Positions 16,980-26,220 of a DNA stretch of 64,000 bases are shown in pieces (position 1 is the stretch's first letter; each line of letters begins with the position of its first letter). The DNA is taken from the NCBI GenBank assembly GCA_030433215.1, contig JAUIMC010000003.1, positions 124,001 to 188,000 of the forward strand, written 5' to 3'. The translations under genes and the position numbers were made by a program. This DNA is from Alphaproteobacteria bacterium (GTDB taxonomy: Bacteria > Pseudomonadota > Alphaproteobacteria > Caulobacterales > Parvularculaceae). Below the pieces are notes generated by a model, which searched no databases, had not been told where the DNA came from, and saw only the letters and a list, made by a program, of their open reading frames with translations.

Positions 16980-17516
16980 ATGAAAATTCAAATCCTGATG
17001 GCTGTCCTCACTTTTACTGCGGGGTGCTCTACTTACGACAAGGAAGGCGCGCGCGCCGCGCTGGCGCAATGGGATAGCGACAGAAAGGTCGCGTTTGAGG
17101 CCGTACAGGGCGCGGATACGAGACTGGCTAGCGATCAAGCCAAGAATGACGCTATTAAACTGTATGCCGAGGTTAAAAAGTCGGGTGATCTCTACCGAAG
17201 CGATCTGGCTGATCTCGTCGAGAGCGGCGACACGATATCCGGCAGCACCATTCTTTCCGATCGACGGCGCCAACTCGACCAGCGGGTCGCCGAACTCGTC
17301 ACATTCGTCAACACCCGCCCCGGAGCGACAGATGATTGGGGGCTTGCCCTTAAATTACTCGGCATCGACAGCATTCCAGGTATTTTAAAGCTCTATGATG
17401 ACTACACGACCCGCCAACGCGCCAATGCAGCGGCCAAAATTCGAGACCTGTGCTTTCCAAGTTGGGACGCCGTTTTAGACGGTCGGGCTTTGCCGAGTTC
17501 AAAATGCATTGAATAA
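16980..17516 (+). CDS. Small lipoprotein divergent from the metalloprotease
   Basis: 178 residues starting at the ATG at 16980, preceded by a purine-rich site (AGAGGGGGG). The signal peptide MKIQILMAVLTFTAGC ends in a lipobox (FTAGC), so C16 should be lipidated; the following Ser-Thr does not signal inner-membrane retention. The mature part is helical and charged (about 20-110), then has a glycine-containing segment and two cysteines near the end. Family not recognised. Its divergent position suggests that it works with the periplasmic metzincin-like protease, perhaps as its inhibitor, adaptor or substrate; this is inference. Confidence 0.7.
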   Translation: MKIQILMAVLTFTAGCSTYDKEGARAALAQWDSDRKVAFEAVQGADTRLASDQAKNDAIKLYAEVKKSGDLYRSDLADLVESGDTISGSTILSDRRRQLDQRVAELVTFVNTRPGATDDWGLALKLLGIDSIPGILKLYDDYTTRQRANAAAKIRDLCFPSWDAVLDGRALPSSKCIE

Positions 17517-17851
17517 GGCGCTCTATCATCCAGATTTCAGGCGCATGGCTCCGACAGCTTGCCTTTGAGTGATCCGTCAAATCGCGACGGCGGCGCCGAA
17601 AAACATCTGTGCAGGGCACAGATTAACCACGGTCATCGCCGGCGCTTAGCCGGCGATAGCAATGATCGTTTCCGTGACTTTCTCCCTTCTTTTCGCTTGT
17701 TCTGTCAGTTCCGGCAGGCGCTGCGCGCCCATAGCCAAGCCATAGGCCCGGCCGGGCGCTGACGCGCCTTGCCTGGGGGCGGGATCGGTGCTGCAATTCG
17801 CCCGGAGCGCGCCCCTGACTTTCGGCAGGGGGCGGCCCCTGCCGAAACGAC
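17517..17851. other. Intergenic region between the accessory and core parts
   Basis: 335 bp. It holds a stem-loop with arms ATCGCCGGC (17635-17643) and GCCGGCGAT (17649-17657) and a 5-base loop, without a following T-run. Base composition changes here from the AT-richer lipoprotein gene to the GC-rich core, so an element border may lie near, but no tRNA and no direct repeat were found. Confidence 0.45.
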
Positions 17852-19024
17852 ATGGCGGCCCGAAAATTTATGACCGACGCTTCTTCCGGCATGAGCGACC
17901 AGGACCATCTGCGCGAGATGATCGAGGTCATCAGCGGCGAGCTTGAATTGCGCCCGCTCCTGACGGTCATCGTTCAAAAAGCCTGCGAGCTGCTGCGCGC
18001 AGAACGCGGATCCATCGGCCTGATCGAACCGGCAGGCCAAGCCGGAGAAGGCGTCGTCCGGATCGAAGCGGTCTACCGCATGCCGGCGGAAGAACTCGGC
18101 TCCATGGCGCGGCCGGGCGAAGGCCTTGCCGGCCGGGTCTATGCGGAGCGCGCGCCGGTCCTGCTGGAGCGGTATGGCGAGCTTGCGGCGCCCTCCCTTT
18201 CCGGCATGGATGACGACAGCGTCATCGGCATGCCGATCATGTGGCGCGGCGACATTATCGGCACGTTCGGCATCGGCGCGGCCCCGCCCAAACGGTTTGG
18301 CGACAACGACATTCACATGCTCGGCACCTTCGCGCGCCACGCCGCCATCGCCATCAACAACGCCCGCGCCTATGAGCAGAACAAGAAATATGCGGCGCTG
18401 AAGGAGCGTCAGCGCCTTGCTCACGACCTTCACGACAATGTCAGCCAGCTGATTTTCTCGCTGTCGCTGGTCGCGGAATCCATCGGCGCGGGCTATGCGC
18501 GGGGGAAAGAGGAAGGCGAGGCGCGCACGGCCCGCCTGCTCGATATCGCAAGCCTGGCGCAAAAAGAGATGAAGGCACTGCTGGCGGAGCTGCGCGTGCC
18601 GTCCGAAGAGGAAAATCACTCCCTCGCCGCCTATGCCCGCGACAACGGCCTCGCCAAAGCCCTTGAGCGTCACCGGGCGCTGACCGCGGGCGAGGACTTG
18701 ACGATGCGGATCGAGGTCGACGACCGGCGCCTCACCGAAGCCGAAACCGAAGCGTTCCTGCGCATCGCCCAGGAGGCGGCGGCGAACGCAGTGCGCCATG
18801 GCGGCGCGCAAAATGTGCGGATCTCGCTTGCCGAAAAACCGGACGGCCGGCGCTTCCGGATCGAGGACGACGGAAAAGGCCTTTCCTCCGCAAACGGCGC
18901 AACCGGGACGGGGATCGGAATCGCCAGCATGCGCGCCCGCGCCGCCGGGGTTGGGGGCGCCTTGTCCATTACAAACCGTCCGGAAGGCGGCGTCCGCGTT
19001 GAGGTTCTTCTGCCGCTGGCCTAG
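17852..19024 (+). CDS. GAF-domain NarL-family sensor histidine kinase
   Basis: Soluble kinase of 390 residues. A GAF sensor domain covers about 30-180 (LTVIVQKACELLRAERGSIG onward). A HisKA_3 dimerisation domain follows, with the phosphoacceptor in RLAHDLHDNVSQL (H194), then a HATPase_c domain with the N box EAAANAVRHGG and G boxes DDGKG and GTGIGIASM. No membrane segment, so the signal is cytoplasmic. ATGs at 17870 and 17891 are alternative starts. The cognate regulator follows 25 bp downstream. Confidence 0.9.
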   Translation: MAARKFMTDASSGMSDQDHLREMIEVISGELELRPLLTVIVQKACELLRAERGSIGLIEPAGQAGEGVVRIEAVYRMPAEELGSMARPGEGLAGRVYAERAPVLLERYGELAAPSLSGMDDDSVIGMPIMWRGDIIGTFGIGAAPPKRFGDNDIHMLGTFARHAAIAINNARAYEQNKKYAALKERQRLAHDLHDNVSQLIFSLSLVAESIGAGYARGKEEGEARTARLLDIASLAQKEMKALLAELRVPSEEENHSLAAYARDNGLAKALERHRALTAGEDLTMRIEVDDRRLTEAETEAFLRIAQEAAANAVRHGGAQNVRISLAEKPDGRRFRIEDDGKGLSSANGATGTGIGIASMRARAAGVGGALSITNRPEGGVRVEVLLPLA

Positions 19025-19049
19025 CATGGCCCCGGGAGAAAGAGCCGTC

Positions 19050-19697
19050 ATGACAAGCGCGAAGCCCATACGCATCGTGATTGTGGACGATCATCCGATC
19101 GTGCGCGAAGGCCTGCGCACGCTTTTGAGCGACGAGCCCGCCGTGGAGATTGTGGGCGAAGCCGGCGACGCGGATGTGGCCGAGAGCGTGATCGACGATC
19201 TTAATCCCGACATCGTCTTGATGGACGTCGCCCTGCCCGGGCGCAGCGGCATCGAGGCCGCGGCGGCGCTCAAAGCCAAAGGAGCCGAGGTCAAGGTTAT
19301 CCTTTTAACGAGCGCGGTCGGCGACGATCTGCGCCTGCATGAAGCCATCGACGCGGAGGTGATGGGCTATCTCCTAAAGGACGTCTCCAAGGCCGACCTT
19401 TTATGGTCTATCGACAGCGCCTATCGCGGCGCGCCGGTGTTTCACCCGGCAGTGCAGAAGCAATTGCTGCGCCGGGCGACCGGCGCCAGCCTGCCTCATG
19501 AGAAACTGACGCCGCGCGAACTCGATATTCTCAAAGAGATCGCGCGCGGCAAAAGCAACAAGGCGATCGCTTATGACCTCAGCCTCACCGAAGGCACGGT
19601 CAAGGGCTATGTCAGCGTCGTCCTGTCGAAGCTCGGCGTCGACGACCGCACCCAGGCGGCGCTTTACGCGGTCAAGCACCAGCTTGCGGAAGAGTGA
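19050..19697 (+). CDS. NarL/FixJ-type response regulator
   Basis: 215 residues from the ATG at 19050, which follows GGGAGAAAGAG. Receiver domain 1-125 with the acidic pocket VDDHP, phosphoacceptor D59 (VLMDVALP), conserved Thr in LLTS and Lys in LLKDVS. The LuxR-type HTH covers about 148-210 (LTPRELDILKEIARGKSNK, then the recognition helix around TEGTVKGYVS). It pairs with the GAF kinase. Its stop abuts the stop of the convergent acyl-CoA ligase with no gap. Confidence 0.92.
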   Translation: MTSAKPIRIVIVDDHPIVREGLRTLLSDEPAVEIVGEAGDADVAESVIDDLNPDIVLMDVALPGRSGIEAAAALKAKGAEVKVILLTSAVGDDLRLHEAIDAEVMGYLLKDVSKADLLWSIDSAYRGAPVFHPAVQKQLLRRATGASLPHEKLTPRELDILKEIARGKSNKAIAYDLSLTEGTVKGYVSVVLSKLGVDDRTQAALYAVKHQLAEE

Positions 19698-21317
19698 TCA
19701 TTCCGCCGGCAGCTCATAGTCCTTGAACTTCTTGCGCAGCTCCGTCTTCAGCACCTTGCCGGTAGCGCCGAGCGGAATTTCGTCGACGAATTCGACGGCA
19801 TCGGGCCAGGCGATCTTGTCGAGCTTGGGTTTCAGAAATTCGAGCAGGCCCTCCGCCGTCAGATCCGCGCCGACACGCTTGTGCACGATCAGCAGCGGAC
19901 GCTCCTGCCAGCGCGGGTGATGAACGCCGATGACCCCGGCCTGCGCCACATCCGGATGCAGCATGGCGGCGTTTTCGATCTCGATGGACGACACCCATTC
20001 TCCGCCGGTCTTGATCACGTCTTTCGACCGGTCGGTGATCTGCATGAAGCCGTCGGGATCGATGATCGCCACGTCGCCTGTGTCGAACCAGCCGTCATCG
20101 GTGAGCGTCGCCTGGTCCGCCTTGTAATATTCGTCGATGATCCACGGCCCGCGCACCTGAAGATGGCCTTCGCATTCGCCGTTGCACTCAAGCACATGAC
20201 CGCCCGCGTCGACGATGCGCATATCCACGAAAGGCAGCGCCCGTCCGGCTTTCAGCATATAGGGAATGCGGTCATCGAGAGACAGGGCCTCAACGTCAGG
20301 GGGCAGAACATTGATGGTGCCGATGGGCGACATCTCCGTCATGCCCCAGCCCTGCATCAACTCCACATCATATTTCGCAAAGCCGCGGATCAGCGATTCC
20401 GGCAGCGCCGATCCGCCGCTCATGCCCTTGCGCAAATGAGGCAGCTCCTTGCCGGATTGCTGAAGATATTGAAGCAGCCCCAGCCAGACGGTCGGCACGC
20501 CGGCGCTGAAGGTCACCTTTTCGCCTTCGAGAAGTTCGTAAAGCCCCTCCCCGTCGAGGCGCGCGCCCGGGAACACCTGCTTCACGCCCGTCATCAGACA
20601 GGAATAGGGCGTGTTCCAGGCATTGACATGAAACATGGGCACGACAGGCAGAAGAACGTCCCCTTCCTTCAGCCCGAGCGATGACGGAAGGCAGGCGGCG
20701 AAGGCCTGGAGCACCAGTGCGCGGTGAGAATAAACGACGCCTTTGGGATCGCCGGTGGTGCCCGACGTGTAGCACATGGCGACCGCCGTGTTTTCATCGA
20801 AATCCGGCCATTCGAGCGCTTCGGAACCGCCCGCCACGAGATCGTCGTAAATCAGCGCGCCCTCGCCCGCCTCGCCGGCGTTTTCGGCGTCGGAGAGCAC
20901 GCAATAATGCTTCACCGTTTTCAGATGCGGCTTCAGCGCGGCGACCAGCGGCGCGAATGTCGTGTCGTAGAAAAGATAGGCATCTTCGGCGTGATTGATG
21001 ACGAAGCCGGCGTTCTCAGGCCCGAGCCGCGGGTTCACCGTGTGCAGAACGGCGCCGAGGCCGCCGACAGCATAATACATCTCGAACTGGCGATAGGTGT
21101 TCCAGCCGATGACCCCGATCCGGTCGCCCTGCTTGACGCCGAGATCCTTCAGGGCGTTGGCGAGCTTCCTGATCCGCTTTTCGGCGTCGGCGACGGTGTA
21201 TCGATGGATCGGGCCTTCGACGGTGCGCGTCACGATTTCCGTGTTCCGGTAGTTTCGCGCCGCATGTTTGAGGATCTCGGTCGTCAGCAACGGCCGGTCC
21301 ATCATCAATCCTCGCAT
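19698..21317 (-). CDS. Fatty-acyl-CoA synthetase (AMP-forming)
   Basis: 539 residues, full length for medium/long-chain acyl-CoA ligases of the AlkK/FadD-like group. It makes acyl-CoA from fatty acid, ATP and CoA through an acyl-AMP intermediate. The P-loop-like [16 protein letters not shown] motif lies at about 183-198, the A5 motif [10 protein letters not shown] at about 325, the hinge motif with GWFDTGDVA at about 413-421, and the C-terminal catalytic lysine in [14 protein letters not shown]. The start ATG has GGGAGGAAT at a suitable distance. Transcribed alone. Confidence 0.9.
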   Translation of the reverse strand: MRGLMMDRPLLTTEILKHAARNYRNTEIVTRTVEGPIHRYTVADAEKRIRKLANALKDLGVKQGDRIGVIGWNTYRQFEMYYAVGGLGAVLHTVNPRLGPENAGFVINHAEDAYLFYDTTFAPLVAALKPHLKTVKHYCVLSDAENAGEAGEGALIYDDLVAGGSEALEWPDFDENTAVAMCYTSGTTGDPKGVVYSHRALVLQAFAACLPSSLGLKEGDVLLPVVPMFHVNAWNTPYSCLMTGVKQVFPGARLDGEGLYELLEGEKVTFSAGVPTVWLGLLQYLQQSGKELPHLRKGMSGGSALPESLIRGFAKYDVELMQGWGMTEMSPIGTINVLPPDVEALSLDDRIPYMLKAGRALPFVDMRIVDAGGHVLECNGECEGHLQVRGPWIIDEYYKADQATLTDDGWFDTGDVAIIDPDGFMQITDRSKDVIKTGGEWVSSIEIENAAMLHPDVAQAGVIGVHHPRWQERPLLIVHKRVGADLTAEGLLEFLKPKLDKIAWPDAVEFVDEIPLGATGKVLKTELRKKFKDYELPAE

Positions 21318-21415
21318 CGCCGTATTCCTCCCTTGACGGTTGTTATTCCGATATAAAATCCGTTCTTGAAGGCGGGGTCAAATGCCGGACGGCGCAAATC
21401 GCAGCGGGGCTTGGC

Positions 21416-22657
21416 TTATTTTCCGGTTTTGGCGAGCTCCTCAGCAAGGATCGCCCGCTGCCGGTCCTGAGAGGGAAAGTCCTCCGCGATCCACCGGGCC
21501 TCGACCGCGGCGAGGATTTTCGAGACGTCCGGGCCGGGCGCAAGGCCAGCCGCCACAATATGCCTGCCGGAAATCGCAAAATGCGGGGGCGGCCCGGCCT
21601 CCGCCATGGTTTTCAGGCGGCGATAATCGTTTTCATCGATGCGCCCCTGCGCCGCCGCCGTGAGGATCGCATCGCAAAAGCCGTCGCGGCCGAGGCGATA
21701 TAAGCGTTCGCGAAGCGAGGTCTCGCTCATCTCCGGCGTGAACGCCGCCGCGCCCTTCAAGGCGCCGGACCGCATGGCCTTTTCCGCGTTGGAAAGCCTG
21801 AGGCGCCGGCCGATCCCGGCGCCGCCCTCTTCGCCGTAAAGCGCTGCGAGCATCAAGGGCGCGGGCGCGGCGGGTTCGAGCGTTTTCATGCGCGCGGCGG
21901 CGGCGAGATCGCCCGGCGCCTCCCAGACTTCGGCGAGAACGCCGCTCGCCTGCATCGCCTCAAGCGCGAAGGACGCGCGCGGCAGGGCGAGAATGCCCGC
22001 CATCTCCGCGCCGATGCGTTCCGCCGAAAGCTGGCGCATTCCGTCCTTCAGCGCTGCGCAAGCCGCGAGCCCCGGACCATCAAACGCATCGCAGAACCGC
22101 GCCGAAAACCGGAAGAACCGCAGGATGCGCAAGAAGTCCTCGCGGATGCGTTCTTCCGGCTTGCCGATGAAGCGCACGCGCTTCGCGGCCGCATCCGCAA
22201 CCCCGCCCGCAGGGTCGTAAAGCTTCCCGTCCGGCGTCAGATAGATGGCGTTCACGGTGAAATCGCGCCGCCCCGCGTCGACCGCCCAGTCGCGGGTGAA
22301 GGCGACCGTGGCGCGCCGTCCGTCGGTCGACACATCGGCGCGCAGGCTCGTCACCTCAACGCCCTTGTGCTCGGCGATCGCCGTCACCGTGCCGTGTTCC
22401 AGCCCCGTCGGCGCGACGCCCAGCCCCGCGGCTTTGAGCGCCGCCACCGCCGCTTCAGGCGCAAGCATCGTCGCCACGTCGAAATCCTTGGGCGTCTCGC
22501 CCAGAAGACTGTCGCGCACGCAGCCGCCCACAAACCGCGCGCCCTGAGGCTCGGCCGCTTCCAGCGCGGCGATCACCGCTTTCAGATGCGCGGCCTCGAG
22601 CCAGGAAAAATGCGCGCGCTGTTCCTCCGTCAACGGATGAAACGGGGCGTCGGTCAC
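21416..22657 (-). CDS. cca: CCA tRNA nucleotidyltransferase / poly(A) polymerase family
   Basis: 413 residues. Class II nucleotidyltransferase with the N-terminal signature GGCVRDSLLGETPKDFDV, whose DxD pair binds metal, then RRDFTVNAIY, and the neck region with KPEERIREDFLRILRFFRF. It adds or repairs the CCA end of tRNAs. The C-terminal part is helical, as in the short alphaproteobacterial enzymes, with no HD domain visible. The start overlaps the stop of the NUDIX gene by 4 bp (ATGA), so translation is coupled. Confidence 0.92.
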   Translation of the reverse strand: MTDAPFHPLTEEQRAHFSWLEAAHLKAVIAALEAAEPQGARFVGGCVRDSLLGETPKDFDVATMLAPEAAVAALKAAGLGVAPTGLEHGTVTAIAEHKGVEVTSLRADVSTDGRRATVAFTRDWAVDAGRRDFTVNAIYLTPDGKLYDPAGGVADAAAKRVRFIGKPEERIREDFLRILRFFRFSARFCDAFDGPGLAACAALKDGMRQLSAERIGAEMAGILALPRASFALEAMQASGVLAEVWEAPGDLAAAARMKTLEPAAPAPLMLAALYGEEGGAGIGRRLRLSNAEKAMRSGALKGAAAFTPEMSETSLRERLYRLGRDGFCDAILTAAAQGRIDENDYRRLKTMAEAGPPPHFAISGRHIVAAGLAPGPDVSKILAAVEARWIAEDFPSQDRQRAILAEELAKTGK

Positions 22658-23313
22658 GCCCCGGGCTCCGGCTGGAGAATTTCCGCGAAAGACCGCAGGA
22701 TGCCCGCGGTCAGCCCCCAGATGTGATAGCGCCCGTAAGGGGCCGCAAACATCTTGTAGGGAACGCCTTCAAGAATGCGCTCTTCGGTGATGTGATTGTT
22801 GAGGTCCGCGACGAAATCGAGCGGCACTTCGAAAATCTCGCCGACCTCGCGCGGACAGGGCCGCAAAGGCGCGTCCGGCGCGACAATGCCGACCACCGGC
22901 GTCACCGAGAACCCGAGCCCGCCCTTGTGAACGCCGAGCGCGCCGATGACGTCCACCGCCTCGGGCGGAATATTCACTTCCTCATGGGCCTCGCGCAGCG
23001 CCGTCGCCACCGCGTTTTCATCTTCAGGCTGGGTCTTGCCGCCGGGAAAACTGATCTGGCCGGCATGCGACGGCATGTCGGAGGCGCGCACGGTGAGAAC
23101 CAGATTAATCCCATGCGGGCGCGGGATCAGCGGCAGCAGCACGGCGGCGTCCTTGCGCTTGTCGCTCCAGCGCTTTTCAAACAGTTTCTCGCCCACAAGA
23201 TGCGGATTGATTTCGTTGAACAGCTCGCGCACGCGCGCCGCCGTCGCGTGTTTGAGATTGGCCTCAATCACCGCGCGCAGATCATTCGCCGATTGGTCCG
23301 CATTCATGCTCAT
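22654..23313 (-). CDS. NUDIX CoA pyrophosphatase-like hydrolase
   Basis: 219 residues. The Nudix box runs from SFPGGKTQPEDENAV to ALREAHEEVNI at about 88-115, with the conserved REAHEE metal site. The upstream LIPRPHGINLVLTVRASDMPS with SHAGQISFPGG is typical of the CoaA/YeaB branch that hydrolyses coenzyme A and its derivatives. It is the middle gene of a DUF1285-NUDIX-cca operon, with gaps of 2 and -4 bp. Confidence 0.9.
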   Translation of the reverse strand: MSMNADQSANDLRAVIEANLKHATAARVRELFNEINPHLVGEKLFEKRWSDKRKDAAVLLPLIPRPHGINLVLTVRASDMPSHAGQISFPGGKTQPEDENAVATALREAHEEVNIPPEAVDVIGALGVHKGGLGFSVTPVVGIVAPDAPLRPCPREVGEIFEVPLDFVADLNNHITEERILEGVPYKMFAAPYGRYHIWGLTAGILRSFAEILQPEPGA

Positions 23314-23315
23314 GG

Positions 23316-23885
23316 TCAGGCGTACACGTCGCTGGCCGCTCCGAAGGGGAAGAAAGCGCCGCCGGAAGCAACTCCGAAGACCTCTTCGCCCTCTATCTCG
23401 CGGGTTTCGCCCAGCTCCACAAGCTCATAGAACACGGCGCGGGCGATGCGCGCCTCGAGCCCGGCGCGCACTTCCACATAAGGCGCGTCATCGCCGGTTT
23501 CCGGATCGTTTCGGAAATCGATGGGGTGATCCGGCCCGGCGGCGACCTCGTCGCCGACATTGGTAGTGAAAACGAGCGTCCGGTCCGGTCCCTTGCCTTC
23601 GACGCGCATCAGGACGGCGACAAAAGGCGCATCCTCGACCGTGATCTCCATCTTCTCGACCGGGGTCACGAGAAAGAAGTCGTCGCCTTCGCGGCGCAGG
23701 ACAGTCGAAAACAGCCGGACGAGCTTGGCGCGTCCGATAGGCGTTCCTTCGTGAAACCAGGTTCCGTCGCGCTTGATGACGATGTCGATCTCGCCGCAAT
23801 GCTCTGGATGCCATTTCTCGACCGGCGGCAGGGACTTGTCTCCCGCGCCTTCAAGCGCGGCGGCGTATCGCATGAGATCGGTCAT
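23316..23885 (-). CDS. DUF1285 domain protein
   Basis: 189 residues, DUF1285 over the whole length: PPVEKWHPEHCGEIDIVI, DGTWFHEGTPIGRAKLVRLF and FFLVTPVEKMEI are the family's conserved blocks. Function unknown; it is conserved in alphaproteobacteria beside NUDIX and CCA-transferase genes, as here. The ATG at 23885 directly follows the T-run of the sppA terminator and has no ribosome binding site, so the message may be leaderless or start inside the hairpin. An in-frame ATG at 23873 is an alternative start. Confidence 0.88.
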   Translation of the reverse strand: MTDLMRYAAALEGAGDKSLPPVEKWHPEHCGEIDIVIKRDGTWFHEGTPIGRAKLVRLFSTVLRREGDDFFLVTPVEKMEITVEDAPFVAVLMRVEGKGPDRTLVFTTNVGDEVAAGPDHPIDFRNDPETGDDAPYVEVRAGLEARIARAVFYELVELGETREIEGEEVFGVASGGAFFPFGAASDVYA

Positions 23886-23920
23886 AAAAACGAAACCGGC
23901 GCCGCTTTTGACGGCGCCGG
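23886..23920 (-). terminator. Rho-independent terminator of sppA
   Basis: Arms CCGGCGCCG (23912-23920) and CGGCGCCGG (23896-23904) around a 7-base loop, read on the minus strand and followed by TTTCGTTTTT (23886-23895). It ends the sppA transcript and touches the start codon of the DUF1285 gene. Confidence 0.8.
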
Positions 23921-23977
23921 CCCTTTATTCAGTTTGCATTCAGGCCGCCGGCGCGAGGCCCGCTATCTCGCAAGCTT

Positions 23978-25870
23978 TTATTCGCAAGCAAGGCAGCGCG
24001 CATAGGCGGCGTTCGGATCGTTGAACTCCGCGAAGAACGCAGCCTTTTCTTCCGCCGCGCGCACCAGTCTGGCGACAGCGCCGCCGCGGCGCTCTCCGGC
24101 ATCGCCGCCAGCCGCTTTCAGCGCGGCGGTCGAGAGATTGCCCATGAAGATTTCAAAAGTCGTACGTTTTTCCTTCATGTCGACGAGGTCGTATTTTTCG
24201 AGATTGGCGAGCCGCGCCGCCGCGTTGGCGGCTTCATCGAAATCGCCGAGACGGTCGACGAGTTTCAGCTCGAGGGCGCGTTCGCCGATCCAGACCCGGC
24301 CCTGGCCGATGGAGTCCACATAGGTCTTCTCAAGGCCGCGGCCCTGGCCGACAATGGTCAGGAAGCGGTCATACCCGTTCTCCGTCGACTGCTGCATGAT
24401 GTCGGCGGCGCTTTGCGGCAAGGGGCCGATGCCGGTCGCAAGGATCGGCGAAAGATCGGTGGTGCCGACGCCGTCCACATGAACGCCAAGCTCGGCGGCC
24501 GTGTCCTCGAAAGTGTTGAAATAGCCGAAGATCCCGATCGAGCCGGTGATCGTCGTCGGCGCGGCCCAGATTTCGTCCGCATCGGCGGCGATCCAGTAGC
24601 CGCCGGAGGCCGCGAGCGAGCCCATGGAGGCGACGATAGGCTTGCCGGCGGCTTTCAGCGCGAGAATTTCATCGCGCATGATGTCCGCGGCGAAAGCCGA
24701 CCCGCCGGGGCTGTCGATGCGCAACACCACGGCTTTGACCTTATCGTCCTCGCGCGCCTTTCTGAGCTGCGCGGCGATGCTGTCGCCGCCGGCGGCGCGG
24801 CCCGTCGGCGCCTCGCCGTCGATGATGGTGCCCGCCGCGGTGATCACCGCAATATTCGGCGCGCTGGTGTCGTCGTCATCATCGAGCGAAGTGAGGTAGC
24901 GCTTGAAGCTGACCTTCTTGAACGTCTTGCCGTCCTTGGCCGCGCCGAAGGTCTCCATCAGCTTTTCGTTCATGTCGGCGCGGGACATGAGCCCGTCCAC
25001 AAGCCCGGTCTCGAGCGCCGCCCGGCCGAAATCACCGTCGACAGTTTCCATGATCGCGCCGAGATTATTGGCGTAATTCTCGATGGTCCCCGGGGCGAGG
25101 CTGCGCGCGCCCTCGACGGACTCTACATATTTGTCCCACAGGACGCCGAGATAGGCGATGTTCGCTTCTTTCGCCTCGGGCGACATGTCATCGCGGATGA
25201 ACGGCTCCACGGCCGATTTGAAGGTGCCGACGCGGAAGACATGGGTCGTCACTTTCAGCTTCTCGAGAAACGACTTCAGGTAAGTGCCGTAAGACCCGTA
25301 GCCGTAGATCAGCAGATTGCCGTAATCGTTCATGTAGATCTCGTCGGCGTGCGACGCGAGGAGATACTGGTCCTGGCTGTAATAATCGCCGACCGCGACG
25401 ACCTTCTTGCCGCTTTCCTTGAAGGCGTCGATCTCGTCGGCGAGATAATGAAGCTTGCTGGCGCTTGAGGAAGAGGCGCTGAGCGCGCCGAGATCGAGGA
25501 CGAGACCCTTGATGCGTTTGTCGTCCTTGGCGGAGCGGATCGCCGTGACGAGATCATGGACTTCGATCTGCGAGGGCTCGGAAATGCCGTAAGCCTCTTC
25601 GCGCAGGACCTCGAAAGGATTGATGTCCTCGGCGATCTCCACGAGCACGCCGTTAGGATCGAGCACAAGCGCCGCATCGCTTGGAACCGAAATCGACACC
25701 GGATCGTTGCTGCCGGCGATGCCGTTGGTCACCTGAATGAGGACCCCGACGAACAGAAGAAGAATGACGAGGCCGATCAGCCCCTGCAGCACAAGGAGGA
25801 AGCCGATGACCAGCTTCGCAAAGCCCTTGATGAAACCCCAGACCGTGAAATGCGACTCGTGCTCAGACAC
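23978..25870 (-). CDS. sppA: Signal peptide peptidase SppA, 67-kDa type
   Basis: 630 residues, the double-domain SppA that degrades cleaved signal peptides in the inner membrane. One N-terminal membrane segment (about 20-45). The general-base lysine is in FRVGTFKSAVEPF in the first domain, and the nucleophilic serine in SLAASGGYW in the second, both with family spacing. It ends in a cysteine-containing tail (ARCLACE), which is unusual. Monocistronic, with its own terminator. Confidence 0.93.
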   Translation of the reverse strand: MSEHESHFTVWGFIKGFAKLVIGFLLVLQGLIGLVILLLFVGVLIQVTNGIAGSNDPVSISVPSDAALVLDPNGVLVEIAEDINPFEVLREEAYGISEPSQIEVHDLVTAIRSAKDDKRIKGLVLDLGALSASSSSASKLHYLADEIDAFKESGKKVVAVGDYYSQDQYLLASHADEIYMNDYGNLLIYGYGSYGTYLKSFLEKLKVTTHVFRVGTFKSAVEPFIRDDMSPEAKEANIAYLGVLWDKYVESVEGARSLAPGTIENYANNLGAIMETVDGDFGRAALETGLVDGLMSRADMNEKLMETFGAAKDGKTFKKVSFKRYLTSLDDDDDTSAPNIAVITAAGTIIDGEAPTGRAAGGDSIAAQLRKAREDDKVKAVVLRIDSPGGSAFAADIMRDEILALKAAGKPIVASMGSLAASGGYWIAADADEIWAAPTTITGSIGIFGYFNTFEDTAAELGVHVDGVGTTDLSPILATGIGPLPQSAADIMQQSTENGYDRFLTIVGQGRGLEKTYVDSIGQGRVWIGERALELKLVDRLGDFDEAANAAARLANLEKYDLVDMKEKRTTFEIFMGNLSTAALKAAGGDAGERRGGAVARLVRAAEEKAAFFAEFNDPNAAYARCLACE

Positions 25871-26220
25871 AAATGTCCCCTTTGACGCTGCGCCGGCTTA
25901 ACCCCGGCCCGCAGGCGCGCAAACAACCGCGCCCTTTCTTTCGTTCATCCCGTCCGCAGGCTCCAGACACTGTCCTGACGATCAGGGGACGAACGCCCCG
26001 CCGGCGCTGGAAAAGAGGCCTCCGGCGCGCCGCGAAGCATGGTAGAGATTGGGTGCAAAGCCGCAAGGGGCAAGACATTTTCGACAATCCGTTCGGTTTC
26101 CTTGCCAAGCAGTTCTTTAACCCTCATCAAGCCATGCTATCTGGAAGATTGGCCCAGAATCATAGCCCGATCGCTACCGATCACAGCCCGTTGCGCAAAG
26201 CCCAGGATTGACGCCATCCC
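25871..26220. other. Divergent promoter region of sppA and the moxR operon
   Basis: 350 bp without a gene. Frames here are short, arginine-rich and lack ribosome sites. I found no strong promoter motif. moxR has no clear Shine-Dalgarno sequence before its ATG. Confidence 0.4.

Noticed and set aside
17642-17730. Short minus-strand frame ending in ETIIAIAG
   Set aside because: It looks protein-like at the end, but has no ribosome site and no defined start; not enough support.
17517-17851. Possible attachment site of the element
   Set aside because: Composition changes here, but no tRNA gene, integrase or direct repeat pair is visible in the window.
17705-19075. Minus-strand open frame of 456 codons
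   Set aside because: Antisense to the GAF kinase gene with clear GAF, HisKA_3 and ATPase motifs.
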